Part shown: one piece after another, positions 36,468 through 45,256 of the stretch
How the letters are laid out: every line of letters starts with the position of its first letter
Position numbering within the stretch: the first letter of the stretch is position 1
Source of the DNA: an uncultured Butyrivibrio sp.
GTDB lineage: Bacteria; Bacillota; Clostridia; Lachnospirales; Lachnospiraceae
Assembly (NCBI RefSeq): GCF_947169445.1
Contig: NZ_CAMVPU010000010.1
Coordinates: forward strand, 39,572-103,571
Reading direction: 5' to 3'
Length of the DNA stretch: 64,000 nt
The notes under the pieces: model-generated
Database searches by the model: none
The model's input: only the letters and a program-made list of their open reading frames with translations
Told to the model about the DNA's origin: nothing
Position numbers and translations under genes: made by a program

Positions 36468-37151
36468 TTACTTTGCTTCTATTACGGGGTATCTACATGC
36501 CTCATATTTAGAAAACGACCCACTCTTTGCGTGCGGAAGCTGGACTAAATCCCGTATTATTTCAGGAAGGAAATTATCCCATTTGACTTCCATAACGCAG
36601 GCGCCAAAGGCGGCAGGAACAGTTATGCAGTCAGGGTTCAAAAAGTCTATACAGTTAAGTCCTGATCTGATGTTATAATCCAGCGTCACTCTTACATTTC
36701 CCGGAGCATAGATAAATGGTTCTCTGGTATAATCCACAATCGTTCTTGGCCGTAGTCTTTCCGATACCATTTTTGAATAGAGTTCTTTTATAAGCTCGTT
36801 AGAACTCTCCTTCATCCAATCAATATCCCCGTCAACAATCTTTTGTGCTTCTTCCCTTGAAAGAGATGCTGAAACCTTGGTTCCAAGACCGCTTGCTTTA
36901 CTCTTTTTCTCTAGGTGAATCACAGATGTGTCCCCGTTGTAGTATCTGATTCGGAACTTCTGTCTCCTACTGACACCAGCCTGTTTTTCCCTAAGAGCCT
37001 TATCATCCGGAGTATCAAAATAGAGACTTCTTATAAGATACTTACCCTCTATAGCATGCGGGTCCGGTGTTGCTACAGCTCGCAGTCTTTGCCGTATGGC
37101 AATCATATCCTGTGCTGTTACTTCGTGTTTTATTTCATGTCTAAATTGCAC
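36468..37151 (-). CDS. VTC-domain protein (polyphosphate polymerase-like)
   Basis: 227 residues. The start is GTG at 37151 with AAGGAG 6 nt upstream. The fold is a triphosphate-tunnel/VTC domain: RHEIKHEV, LIRSLYFDTPDDKALREK, RQKFRIRYYNGD, VIHLEKKSKASGLGTK and a late MEVKWDNFLPE glutamate. Yeast Vtc4 makes polyphosphate with this fold; in bacterial CotH/DUF4956 clusters the substrate is not established. First gene of this operon. Confidence 0.85.
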   Translation of the reverse strand: MQFRHEIKHEVTAQDMIAIRQRLRAVATPDPHAIEGKYLIRSLYFDTPDDKALREKQAGVSRRQKFRIRYYNGDTSVIHLEKKSKASGLGTKVSASLSREEAQKIVDGDIDWMKESSNELIKELYSKMVSERLRPRTIVDYTREPFIYAPGNVRVTLDYNIRSGLNCIDFLNPDCITVPAAFGACVMEVKWDNFLPEIIRDLVQLPHAKSGSFSKYEACRYPVIEAK

Positions 37152-37234
37152 GGCATTCTCCTTTCTTTTTCTCCGTAAAAAAATATACTCCCCTTACCTA
37201 AATTGAAACTAAAAATATCTTTTTAGCAAATAAA

Positions 37235-37274
37235 AAAAGCTGTAAAAAATGAATAATCATTTTTTACAGCTTTT
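37235..37274. terminator. Bidirectional-looking terminator downstream of pflB
   Basis: Perfect 18-bp stem (37235-37252 with 37257-37274), loop ATAA, A-rich on one side and T-rich on the other. It lies 25 nt past the pflB stop at 37299. Confidence 0.9.
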
Positions 37275-37298
37275 AATCAATCTATTTAATTATTTAGA

Positions 37299-39563
37299 TC
37301 AAAGTGCCTCGTGGCATGTACGAGCGATAACGTCGAGCTGCTGCTCCTTAGTAAGGTTGATGAACTTAACAGCATATCCTGATACACGGATAGTGAAGTT
37401 AGCATACTCAGGCTTCTCAGGATGCTCCATAGCATCGATGAGCTTCTCCTTACCAAATACGTTAACGTTAAGGTGATGTGAACCCTGATCGAAGTATCCA
37501 TCAAGAACATTAACAAGCTTGTTAGCTCTCTCTTCGTCATCATGACCAAGAGCGTTAGGATTCATTGTCTGTGTATTTGAAATTCCGTCGAGTGCATACT
37601 CGTAAGGAATCTTAGCAACAGAGTTAAGTGAAGCAAGAAGACCGTTCTTCTCTGCACCGTAGGATGGTGAAGCACCAGGAGCAAATGAAGCAAATGCCGG
37701 TCTTCCATCAGGTGTAGCACCTGTAGCCTTACCATAAACAACATTTGATGTGATTGTAAGGATAGATGTTGTAGGCTCTGAATCACGGTATGTATGGTGC
37801 TTCTCAATCTTCTTCATGAATGTCTTAAGGAGCCATACTGCGATCTCGTCTGCTCTCTCATCATCGTTACCGTATCTTGGGAAGTCTCCCTCGATCTTGT
37901 AATCAACAACAAGACCTGACTCATCACGTACAGTAGAAACCTTAGCATACTTGATAGCTGAAAGTGAATCTACAACATGTGAGAAACCAGCGATACCTGT
38001 AGCGAATGTACGTCTAACGTTTGTATCGATAAGAGCCATCTCAGCTGCTTCGTAGTAGTACTTGTCATGCATGTACTGGATAAGGTTGAGGATATTTACA
38101 TAAAGTCCTGCAAGCCAATCCATCATGATGTCATACTTGTGCATAACTTCGTTATAATCAAGAACCTCTGATGTAATAGGTGCCATCTCAGGTCCTACCT
38201 GCATGTGCTTGCCGTCCTTTGTAAGGAACTTCTCATCCTTACCGCCGTTGATAGCGTAAAGAAGGCACTTAGCAAGGTTAGCTCTTGCTCCGAAGAACTG
38301 CATCTCTTTACCAGTCTGTGTAGCAGATACGCAGCAGCAGATGCTGTAGTCATCGCCCCAGATAGGTCTCATAACATCGTCGTTCTCGTACTGGATTGAA
38401 GATGTTGTAACAGAGATCTTAGCAGCATACTTCTTGAATGTAGCTGGAAGCTTTGAAGTATAAAGTACTGTAAGGTTAGGCTCTGGTGAAGGTCCCATGT
38501 TCTCAAGTGTATGAAGGAATCTGAAGTCGTTCTTGGTAACCATGTGACGTCCGTCCATACCAAATCCACCAACCTCAAGAGTAGCCCATACTGGATCACC
38601 TGAGAAGAGGTTGTTGTATGAAGGAATACGAGCGAACTTAACCATTCTGAACTTCATTGTCATGTGGTCGATAAGCTCCTGAGCCTGAGCCTCTGTAAGT
38701 GTTCCTTCCTTAATATCTCTCTCGATATAGATGTCAAGGAAAGTAGATACACGTCCAACTGACATAGCAGCACCGTTCTGAGTCTTGATAGCTGCAAGAT
38801 ATCCAAAGTAAAGCCACTGAACAGCCTCTTTAGCGTTCTTAGCAGGCTGTGAAATATCAAATCCGTAAACAGCAGCCATTGCCTTCATTCCCTTAAGAGC
38901 TCTAACCTGCTCTGAGATTTCTTCTCTCTGGCGAATGATGTGGTCAAGCATTGTGCCATCGCCGCAGTTATCGTAATCTTCCATCTTCTTCTTGATGAGG
39001 TAGTCGATACCGTAAAGAGCTACTCTTCTGTAGTCGCCTACGATACGTCCACGGCCGTATGTATCTGGAAGACCAGTTACGATGTGGCTGTGTCTTGCTG
39101 CTCTCATCTCTGGTGTGTAAGCATCAAATACTGCCTGGTTGTGTGTCTTGTGGTACTCAGTGAAGATCTTGTGGAACTTCTCATTTACCTTGTAACCGTA
39201 TGTCTCAGCAGCTTCCTCAGCCATCTTGATTCCGCCGTAAGGCATGAATGCTCTCTTAAGAGGCTTGTCTGTCTGAAGACCAACGATCTGCTCAAGGTCT
39301 TTCATTGACTCATCAATATATCCAGGGCCATAAGCTGTAAGGCTTGATACAACTTCTGTCTCGCACTCAAGTACGCCGCCCTTTTCACGCTCCATCTTCT
39401 GAAGCTCCTGTAATTTGCCCCAAAGCTTGTTGGTAGCATCAGTAGCATCAGCAAGGAAGCTCTCATCTCCATCATAAGGTGTGTAGTTGTTCTGGATGAA
39501 ATCTCTTACGTTTACATCATCCAGCCAGTGGGTTCCCTTAAACCCTCTCCATGCTTCGTTCAT
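37299..39563 (-). CDS. pflB: Formate C-acetyltransferase (pyruvate formate-lyase)
   Basis: Glycyl-radical enzyme converting pyruvate and CoA to acetyl-CoA and formate, central to anaerobic fermentation. 754 residues from ATG 39563 (GAGGAG 9 nt upstream). Active-site cysteines lie in SICCCVS (Cys409-411; two correspond to Cys418/419 of E. coli). The radical glycine is Gly729 in RVSGYAV near the C-terminus, as expected. The activating enzyme gene lies 246 nt upstream on the same strand and a Crp/Fnr-type gene follows that. A perfect FNR-type palindrome sits upstream of its start. Confidence 0.97.
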   Translation of the reverse strand: MNEAWRGFKGTHWLDDVNVRDFIQNNYTPYDGDESFLADATDATNKLWGKLQELQKMEREKGGVLECETEVVSSLTAYGPGYIDESMKDLEQIVGLQTDKPLKRAFMPYGGIKMAEEAAETYGYKVNEKFHKIFTEYHKTHNQAVFDAYTPEMRAARHSHIVTGLPDTYGRGRIVGDYRRVALYGIDYLIKKKMEDYDNCGDGTMLDHIIRQREEISEQVRALKGMKAMAAVYGFDISQPAKNAKEAVQWLYFGYLAAIKTQNGAAMSVGRVSTFLDIYIERDIKEGTLTEAQAQELIDHMTMKFRMVKFARIPSYNNLFSGDPVWATLEVGGFGMDGRHMVTKNDFRFLHTLENMGPSPEPNLTVLYTSKLPATFKKYAAKISVTTSSIQYENDDVMRPIWGDDYSICCCVSATQTGKEMQFFGARANLAKCLLYAINGGKDEKFLTKDGKHMQVGPEMAPITSEVLDYNEVMHKYDIMMDWLAGLYVNILNLIQYMHDKYYYEAAEMALIDTNVRRTFATGIAGFSHVVDSLSAIKYAKVSTVRDESGLVVDYKIEGDFPRYGNDDERADEIAVWLLKTFMKKIEKHHTYRDSEPTTSILTITSNVVYGKATGATPDGRPAFASFAPGASPSYGAEKNGLLASLNSVAKIPYEYALDGISNTQTMNPNALGHDDEERANKLVNVLDGYFDQGSHHLNVNVFGKEKLIDAMEHPEKPEYANFTIRVSGYAVKFINLTKEQQLDVIARTCHEAL

Positions 39564-39619
39564 AATATAAACTCCTCTCAAACAAATAAATGCTTGTTAA
39601 TTATTTATCACTTACGTGT

Positions 39620-39671
39620 TCCGACAAGTATATTATCATTCAGCCGCATAGCAAACATTGATTATAATCAA
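39620..39671 (-). promoter_or_regulatory. Candidate FNR-regulated promoter of pflB
   Basis: TTGATTATAATCAA (39658-39671) is a perfect palindrome and matches the FNR consensus TTGATnnnnATCAA at every fixed base. Downstream on the minus strand are a weak TTGCTA and -10 candidates TAATAT (39635-39630) or TATACT (39632-39627). The start would then be at about 39620-39623, placing the site's centre near -41.5 to -44.5, the usual place for activation by FNR-type proteins. Confidence 0.65.
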
Positions 39672-39708
39672 ATTTTAATATCTTTTTTATAATTCACATT
39701 TTGGACAC

Positions 39709-39778
39709 AAAAAATGTATGTATTTCTGATACCGCATAGTTACAACTTATCATGCACGATCTGTTCATACATACATTT
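39709..39778 (-). terminator. Probable terminator of pflA
   Basis: Perfect 12-bp arms AAATGTATGTAT (39712-39723) and ATACATACATTT (39767-39778) with an inner GCAT/ATGC pairing. On the minus strand a TTTTTT run follows. It separates pflA from the pflB promoter, so pflB can be transcribed separately. Confidence 0.65.
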
Positions 39779-39809
39779 CTATTATCAAGATATTTTATCA
39801 ATAAAAATT

Positions 39810-40547
39810 TCACGCTTCTCCGCGAAGGATCCTTGTAGCGTTCTCCACCCTGTCTGATGATGGAGACTGCACTCCCTCCAGCTGATATGGAATTCCGAGG
39901 GCTTCAAACTTGTGCTGTCCCATGGAATGATAGGGAAGAACCTCAATTTTCTGAACGTTTGAAAGTGTCTCTATAAACTTTCTTGTCTCTATAAGATATT
40001 CATCAACATCAGTTATCCCCGGAACCAGTACATGTCTGATCCAGATAGGCTTACTTATTTCTGACAGATATTTCATTCCCTCAATAATATTCTCATTTGG
40101 AAGCCCTGTAAGCTTTATGTGTTCTTCTCTGTCAATATGCTTAATATCTACCAAAAGAAGATCTGTATACTTCATAAGCTCTTCAAACTTACCAAAGAAC
40201 TCACTGTTTCTATCAGAAACAAATGGCTGCAGCGCTGTGTCTATGCAAGTATTTATATTTCTAGCCTTGGCTTCTTTAAACAGCTCAATCAGAAAATCAA
40301 TCTGAAGCAGTGGCTCTCCACCGCTTACAGTAATTCCACCTTCCTCTCCCCAATATCCGCGATATCTTTCCGCAAAATCCAAAAGTTCCTGTGGTGTTCT
40401 CATATCTTCTGAATGGGGGTCCCAGGTGTCAGCATTGTGGCAATACTTACATCTTAATTTACATCCTTTTAAAAATACGATAAATCTTATTCCGGGTCCA
40501 TCTACTGAGCCAAAAGTTTCTACAGAATGAATTGCGCCTTTTATCAT
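39810..40547 (-). CDS. pflA: Pyruvate formate-lyase activating enzyme
   Basis: Radical-SAM enzyme that installs the glycyl radical on PflB. 245 residues from ATG 40547, with GAGG 6 nt upstream; a TTG directly before it is unlikely to be used. The cluster motif CKLRCKYC provides Cys29, Cys33 and Cys36, the same numbers as in E. coli PflA. GGITVSGGEPLLQ is the conserved SAM-binding motif. Gene order regulator, pflA, pflB on one strand, with terminators between. Confidence 0.96.
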   Translation of the reverse strand: MIKGAIHSVETFGSVDGPGIRFIVFLKGCKLRCKYCHNADTWDPHSEDMRTPQELLDFAERYRGYWGEEGGITVSGGEPLLQIDFLIELFKEAKARNINTCIDTALQPFVSDRNSEFFGKFEELMKYTDLLLVDIKHIDREEHIKLTGLPNENIIEGMKYLSEISKPIWIRHVLVPGITDVDEYLIETRKFIETLSNVQKIEVLPYHSMGQHKFEALGIPYQLEGVQSPSSDRVENATRILRGEA

Positions 40548-40583
40548 CAAAAACCTCTTTCTTTGAATTAAATCTAAAAAAAT

Positions 40584-40626
40584 TGTTTCACAGTATTCAC
40601 CAATAAGATGACTTTACTGTGAAACA
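40584..40626 (-). terminator. Terminator of the Crp/Fnr-type gene
   Basis: Perfect 12-bp arms TGTTTCACAGTA (40584-40595) and TACTGTGAAACA (40615-40626). On the minus strand ATTTTTTTAG follows. The arm overlaps the regulator's stop codon. Confidence 0.8.
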
Positions 40627-41399
40627 TATATTTCCCTCAGGGTATCTCTGTCGATTATCTTGATCTTGGCATGGCCACGTCTCTCGATAAGTCCCATTTT
40701 CTCCAGTTCCCTGAGCTTGCGGCTCACTGTCTCCATTCTCAGGTTAACGCTTGCCGCAATGTCATCGAGTTTCAATACTATATCATCAGTAGCACTTCTG
40801 TCTACCCTGTACATCAAAAAACCTGCAAGACGAGCCATGGGATCTTTTGTCGAAAGCAGCATATTTCTTTCGTTTGCGTCGTGTAATTTTTTACTGAGCA
40901 AAATAATGATATTCATCGCCGCAGTAGGATCATCTACAACCTTAATGAAATCGTCTCTGTGGATCTGACAGATTGATGCATTTGTCAGACAGACTGCAGA
41001 ATAGGGATATATACTGCCATCCAGGAACATGCCTTCCCAAATAATATCGTGGTCTGCAAGAATTGTAATAATCTGCTCTCTTCCCAGTGAATCTACTCGG
41101 CACAGCTTTATTCTGCCCTTACGGATAATACATATGGACTCAACCGGTTCGCCCTCTCGGAAAAGATAACTTCCCTTCTTGAGATTCTCATGCATGGAAT
41201 GTTCCATCAGGCTTACCTGCGCATTTACAGGAAGGCTTTCAATAATAGGCACACTCTCCGTGCAAAAGCCACCACATTCCTCGCATATATTCAGTCCGAT
41301 TATGCCTCGTTTTAATTCCTCAGCTCTCGTCTGATACTGGTATACGCCCTGATTTTTATCCAGTATGCTGTTTTGCTGATCTCTGTTATTTTCCCGCAT
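40614..41399 (-). CDS. Crp/Fnr-family regulator with N-terminal cysteine cluster
   Basis: 261 residues. An N-terminal segment carries Cys39, Cys42 and Cys46 (CEECGGFC); further cysteines lie in the beta-roll (SAVCLTNASIC), so an FNR-like oxygen-sensing Fe-S cluster is plausible. The cyclic-nucleotide-binding-like roll is about 65-180 and the C-terminal helix-turn-helix is VNLRMETVSRKLREL. Its E-xx-SR pattern is the one by which E. coli FNR reads TTGAT half-sites. It lies upstream of pflA and pflB, and the pflB promoter region has a perfect TTGAT/ATCAA site. I infer that it activates pflB without oxygen; this is not proven. Confidence 0.88.
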   Translation of the reverse strand: MRENNRDQQNSILDKNQGVYQYQTRAEELKRGIIGLNICEECGGFCTESVPIIESLPVNAQVSLMEHSMHENLKKGSYLFREGEPVESICIIRKGRIKLCRVDSLGREQIITILADHDIIWEGMFLDGSIYPYSAVCLTNASICQIHRDDFIKVVDDPTAAMNIIILLSKKLHDANERNMLLSTKDPMARLAGFLMYRVDRSATDDIVLKLDDIAASVNLRMETVSRKLRELEKMGLIERRGHAKIKIIDRDTLREIYVSQ

Positions 41400-41474
41400 G
41401 ATACCTGCTTGTCACATTTTCTTACAAAAATAGCGTTAATCAAAAGTTTACGCCAATATTGATATTCCACTTAA

Positions 41475-42035
41475 TTACGATCTGGACCACAGATAGCAAT
41501 ATGCCTGTGTCCTTGCCGCAAATGGTTCGTTTTTTAATAACTCCCTGACCTGCTCCTTGGTGTACCATCCCGGCTCGATTTCCTCAAGAGTAGAACTGCT
41601 CTTGGCAAAAGAACCTGCTGCCCTTCCTACGCAGCATACATTCTTTTCATTTGAAAACCCTACCGCACTATAGCTTTCACCAATCCAGTCATCTATCGCG
41701 ATAAGGTCAAGTCCGGTTTCCTCCTTGAGTTCACGCTTTGCGCTTTCCTCAGGATTTTCTCCCGGATCTATAAGCCCAGCCGGGAAATTGTATACCCAGG
41801 CCCCCGGAGCCATTCTGAACTCTTTATTTATTAGTATTCTTTCACCGGACTCATCGTGCATTATAAGCACAACTGCATCGACCTTTTTATTGTGTATATC
41901 CTCAAATCCCTTTAAATCCGGATTTCTGCTGATTATCTCGTAGACCTTCTCCTGTTCATCTACGGTCTTATAATGTAGGTCATACCTGGTAATAAATTTA
42001 CCCTGTTCTTTTTTCTCTAAAAACTCGAATTCCAT
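41475..42035 (-). CDS. Nudix hydrolase (ADP-ribose pyrophosphatase-like)
   Basis: 186 residues. The Nudix box GLIDPGENPEESAKRELKEE TG is complete (G-x5-E-x7-REL-x-EE-x-G). The order of strands and the WVYNFPAG lead-in resemble ADP-ribose or nucleoside-diphosphate-sugar hydrolases. It is a single gene between the regulator and a beta-lactamase-like gene; the substrate is not evident. Confidence 0.9.
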   Translation of the reverse strand: MEFEFLEKKEQGKFITRYDLHYKTVDEQEKVYEIISRNPDLKGFEDIHNKKVDAVVLIMHDESGERILINKEFRMAPGAWVYNFPAGLIDPGENPEESAKRELKEETGLDLIAIDDWIGESYSAVGFSNEKNVCCVGRAAGSFAKSSSTLEEIEPGWYTKEQVRELLKNEPFAARTQAYCYLWSRS

Positions 42036-42115
42036 ATTACTCCCCAGATAGAAAAATAATTACTGTCGCGGCTCTGCCCAACGCAAATATGTATTTCGTT
42101 GAACACTTTCACAGG

Positions 42116-43270
42116 TCAAATAGCTCCATAAACAATCTGTCTGATTCCACGTATAAAGCTATAGTCGCATCCGCCCTCTATCTGTTGCATGTAAATCACA
42201 ATAAGCTCCTCACTTGGATCCACAAAGAAATAGGTTCCGGCCATGCCATCCCAGCCATATTCTCCTATGCTACCATTTGAGGTTGCCATGGACGGATCAG
42301 TAAGAATCCTGAAATAATTCCCATAATTATACCCGCGGCAACTTTCCAGATCAAAAGCCTGATACTGAAGATCCGTTAATTGAGGCATTGTCATATAAGA
42401 AAGAGTCTTTTTACCAATCAGCTCTTTTCCATGATAAGAACCTTTGTTGAGAAGCATCTGCGCAAAATGAGCATAATCATTAGCTGTGGAATAAAGACCT
42501 GAACCTCCCATTTCGAACCAGGGCAGACCGGTAGGATTTTCCATCTCCATACGTCTCTTTACATCATCCTCAGCTCTTACTACTCTTCCTGTCTTATCTC
42601 TTCTGAAAAGAACTGCCTGTCTGAAAGCCTTGCTCTCATCAATCCTAAAGTCAGTATCTTCCATATTAAGCGGAACGAATAATTCTTTTTTCAAAAAATC
42701 CGAGTATTTCTTTCCGGTAATAACCTCTATGACACCCGCCATTATATCTGCAGAATGTCCATATCTAAAGCCTGTACCGGGTTCGAAAGCAAGGTAGCCT
42801 TCTGCCAGTTTGTTGCAGACATCAACGTTACTCTTTAATATTCCCGACTGTCTCTGAATCTTGGCTTCCTTATAAACGCGGGACATTGACCTTTCTGCTT
42901 CACCAAAATCGCCAGAATATACTATTCCGGAAGTCATATTGAGTAAATCTCTTATTGTAATAGGATTAACAGCTTTAGTAATTCCCTCTGGCGAAGCAAC
43001 TTTACAATCAGCAAAAGCCGGAAGATAATCCGAAACCTTGCTCATAAGATCCAGCTCACCACGTTCATACAGTATCATTGCTGCTACAGCAGTGATTGGC
43101 TTGGTCATGCTGAAAATCTTGTAAATACTGTCCTCTCTGTCGGGCTCATAATGGTTCTCGTAAACTCTTTTTCCATTATGTTCCACTATGATCGTGGCAC
43201 CTTGAAGTTTTCCTTTTTCACGCTGTTTTTCAATTAGCGTATCAAGTCTGCCAAGCTTTCTGATATTCAT
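42116..43270 (-). CDS. Serine beta-lactamase-like hydrolase (class C / esterase family)
   Basis: 384 residues, no signal peptide. The catalytic SxxK is Ser54-Met-Thr-Lys57 in KIFSMTKP, followed by ITAVAAMILYERGELDL. A Tyr in FRYGHSAD fits the second motif. Such cytoplasmic members are usually esterases or peptidases, not resistance enzymes. Its stop lies 81 nt from the Nudix start. Confidence 0.88.
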   Translation of the reverse strand: MNIRKLGRLDTLIEKQREKGKLQGATIIVEHNGKRVYENHYEPDREDSIYKIFSMTKPITAVAAMILYERGELDLMSKVSDYLPAFADCKVASPEGITKAVNPITIRDLLNMTSGIVYSGDFGEAERSMSRVYKEAKIQRQSGILKSNVDVCNKLAEGYLAFEPGTGFRYGHSADIMAGVIEVITGKKYSDFLKKELFVPLNMEDTDFRIDESKAFRQAVLFRRDKTGRVVRAEDDVKRRMEMENPTGLPWFEMGGSGLYSTANDYAHFAQMLLNKGSYHGKELIGKKTLSYMTMPQLTDLQYQAFDLESCRGYNYGNYFRILTDPSMATSNGSIGEYGWDGMAGTYFFVDPSEELIVIYMQQIEGGCDYSFIRGIRQIVYGAI

Positions 43271-43295
43271 AACAACTTTCCCTTAACCCTGTAAT

Positions 43296-45089
43296 TTAAT
43301 ATTTTACTGAAGGCAGCATATATTTTCTCTCATAGAAATCAACTGCCTTATCGAATCCATCACTCTTTTCCCTCTTAAGAGTTTCAAGATATTCATGAGC
43401 ATCATAGAGATCCTCATCTACTTCAATTATTCCAACCGCGATATTACTGCAATGATCAGCAATTCGCTCAAAATCTGTTCCAATATCACTAAGATCAAAT
43501 CCCTGCTCTATAGTGCATTTGCCTTTTCTGAGTCTTCTTACATGACGTCTCTTAACTTCCAGATTAATGCCGTCAATGGTTTCCTCAAGAGGCTCGATTG
43601 TCTTGGCCAGGTTAATATCCTGTTCTTCAAAGGCTCTGATGGCCAAATCCATAATCTCTTTTACCGCTGAAGCAAAGATATCCATCTCACTCTGTGCCTT
43701 AGGAGAAAATGCTCTCTTGTTATCACTCATGCCCTTGGCCTTTTCCATGATATTAAGCGCATGATCGCTAATTCTCTCATAATCAGTTATACAGTGGAGC
43801 AAAAGAGATAGCGTATGACTATCCTGTTCTCCCAAATGATGAGAGTTGATCTTCATCAGATATGTTCCAAGCTGATCTTCGTAGCTGTCTATCTTTCTCT
43901 CAAGATGCTCAACCTCATCTGCCACATCCTGGTCGTACTCCGTGATAAGAGTAATTGCTTTATCCAGTGACTCCTGTGACATCTTGGCCATGGTAATAGC
44001 AGCGAGCCTTGCCTGCTCAAGCGCAAATGGAGGGTTTGACAAAAATCTTGGATCCAGAGTACGTATTCCCTCCTGCTCTTCCTGCTCTTTCTTCTCCTTT
44101 TCATCAATCGGAATAGTCTTAAGAGCAAGATTAACCAGAAGCTGAGCAAATGGCAGCATAAGTGGTGTTGCCACAAGGTTTATAAGTGTATGAATACCCG
44201 CAATGCCCACCATTCCAATTTCGTCATTCATGAATGCGAAATTGATTACAGCGTTAAGCGCATAGAATATTATCATGAAAAGAGATGCTTTGATAATGTT
44301 AAAGTACAGATGCATAAGAGCGGTTCTTTTACCATTCTTGTTGGCACCAAGTGATGAAAGAATTGCTGTTATACAGGTTCCTACTTCTGCGCCTACTACA
44401 ACAGGAATTGCCATGCTGTATTTTACCTTAACTGATAATGAAAGAGCCTGCAAAACACCGATTGTTCCGGCAGAACTCTGAATTACCATTGTAAAGATAA
44501 TACCAACAAGAAATCCAATAATAGGATTACTAAAAGTTGTAAGAAAAGCCTTAAAGGAATCAACATCCTTGAGCGGAGATACGGCGCTGGACATTGTGGA
44601 CATACCAAACATCAGAACCGAAAAACCAAGAAGAATTGTTCCAATGTTTTTCTTTTTCTCACCTTTTCCGAACATATAGAGTCCGATACCTATAAGTGCC
44701 AAAAATGGTGTAAAAGATGCCGGCTTCAGCAAATTAATTATGAAATTATCACTGCTGATTGCATTAAGTGAAAGAAGCCAGGCAGTAAAGGTAGTACCAA
44801 GGTTAGCGCCTAATATAACGCTTACTGCCTGTTTCAAAGACATAATTCCCGAATTAACAAGACCAACAACCATTACGGTTGATGCAGACGATGACTGCAC
44901 AAGAGCAGTCACACCTACTCCAAAAAGATACGCTATAAATGGATGCTTAGTGACACTGGCAAGAACGCTTTCCAGTTTTCCTCCTGCCATCTTGGTAAGG
45001 CCACCGCTCATAACATTCATTCCATAAAGAAACATGGCAAGGCCACCTACTAATCCCGCTACTAAGCTGAACATCTCTATTGAACTCAT
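43296..45089 (-). CDS. Na+/phosphate cotransporter with C-terminal PhoU domain
   Basis: 597 residues. The membrane part (about 1-325) holds two inverted Na/Pi repeats with QSSSAST and QSSAGT, the diagnostic motifs of the NptA/SLC34 family. A cytoplasmic PhoU-like helical domain (about 355-580) has repeated CITDYERISDHALNI and DIGTDFERIADHCSNIA, matching PhoU metal-binding E/D...D motifs. It would import phosphate and sense it. The beta-lactamase-like gene follows 25 nt downstream, so the two are probably co-transcribed. Confidence 0.93.
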   Translation of the reverse strand: MSSIEMFSLVAGLVGGLAMFLYGMNVMSGGLTKMAGGKLESVLASVTKHPFIAYLFGVGVTALVQSSSASTVMVVGLVNSGIMSLKQAVSVILGANLGTTFTAWLLSLNAISSDNFIINLLKPASFTPFLALIGIGLYMFGKGEKKKNIGTILLGFSVLMFGMSTMSSAVSPLKDVDSFKAFLTTFSNPIIGFLVGIIFTMVIQSSAGTIGVLQALSLSVKVKYSMAIPVVVGAEVGTCITAILSSLGANKNGKRTALMHLYFNIIKASLFMIIFYALNAVINFAFMNDEIGMVGIAGIHTLINLVATPLMLPFAQLLVNLALKTIPIDEKEKKEQEEQEGIRTLDPRFLSNPPFALEQARLAAITMAKMSQESLDKAITLITEYDQDVADEVEHLERKIDSYEDQLGTYLMKINSHHLGEQDSHTLSLLLHCITDYERISDHALNIMEKAKGMSDNKRAFSPKAQSEMDIFASAVKEIMDLAIRAFEEQDINLAKTIEPLEETIDGINLEVKRRHVRRLRKGKCTIEQGFDLSDIGTDFERIADHCSNIAVGIIEVDEDLYDAHEYLETLKREKSDGFDKAVDFYERKYMLPSVKY

Positions 45090-45256
45090 TTTCCCTCCGT
45101 ATAGGCACTCTCCTCTAAAAGCTCTTCATATCAAATGCTCTTAATGCCTATTTTTTCTACTATTTCTCTGTGTTACAGCTATATATTACAGTATTAAACT
45201 AAAAAATACCATAAAAAACTAAGAATTCGCGTTATTTTAGAATTCACTTTAGTCCG

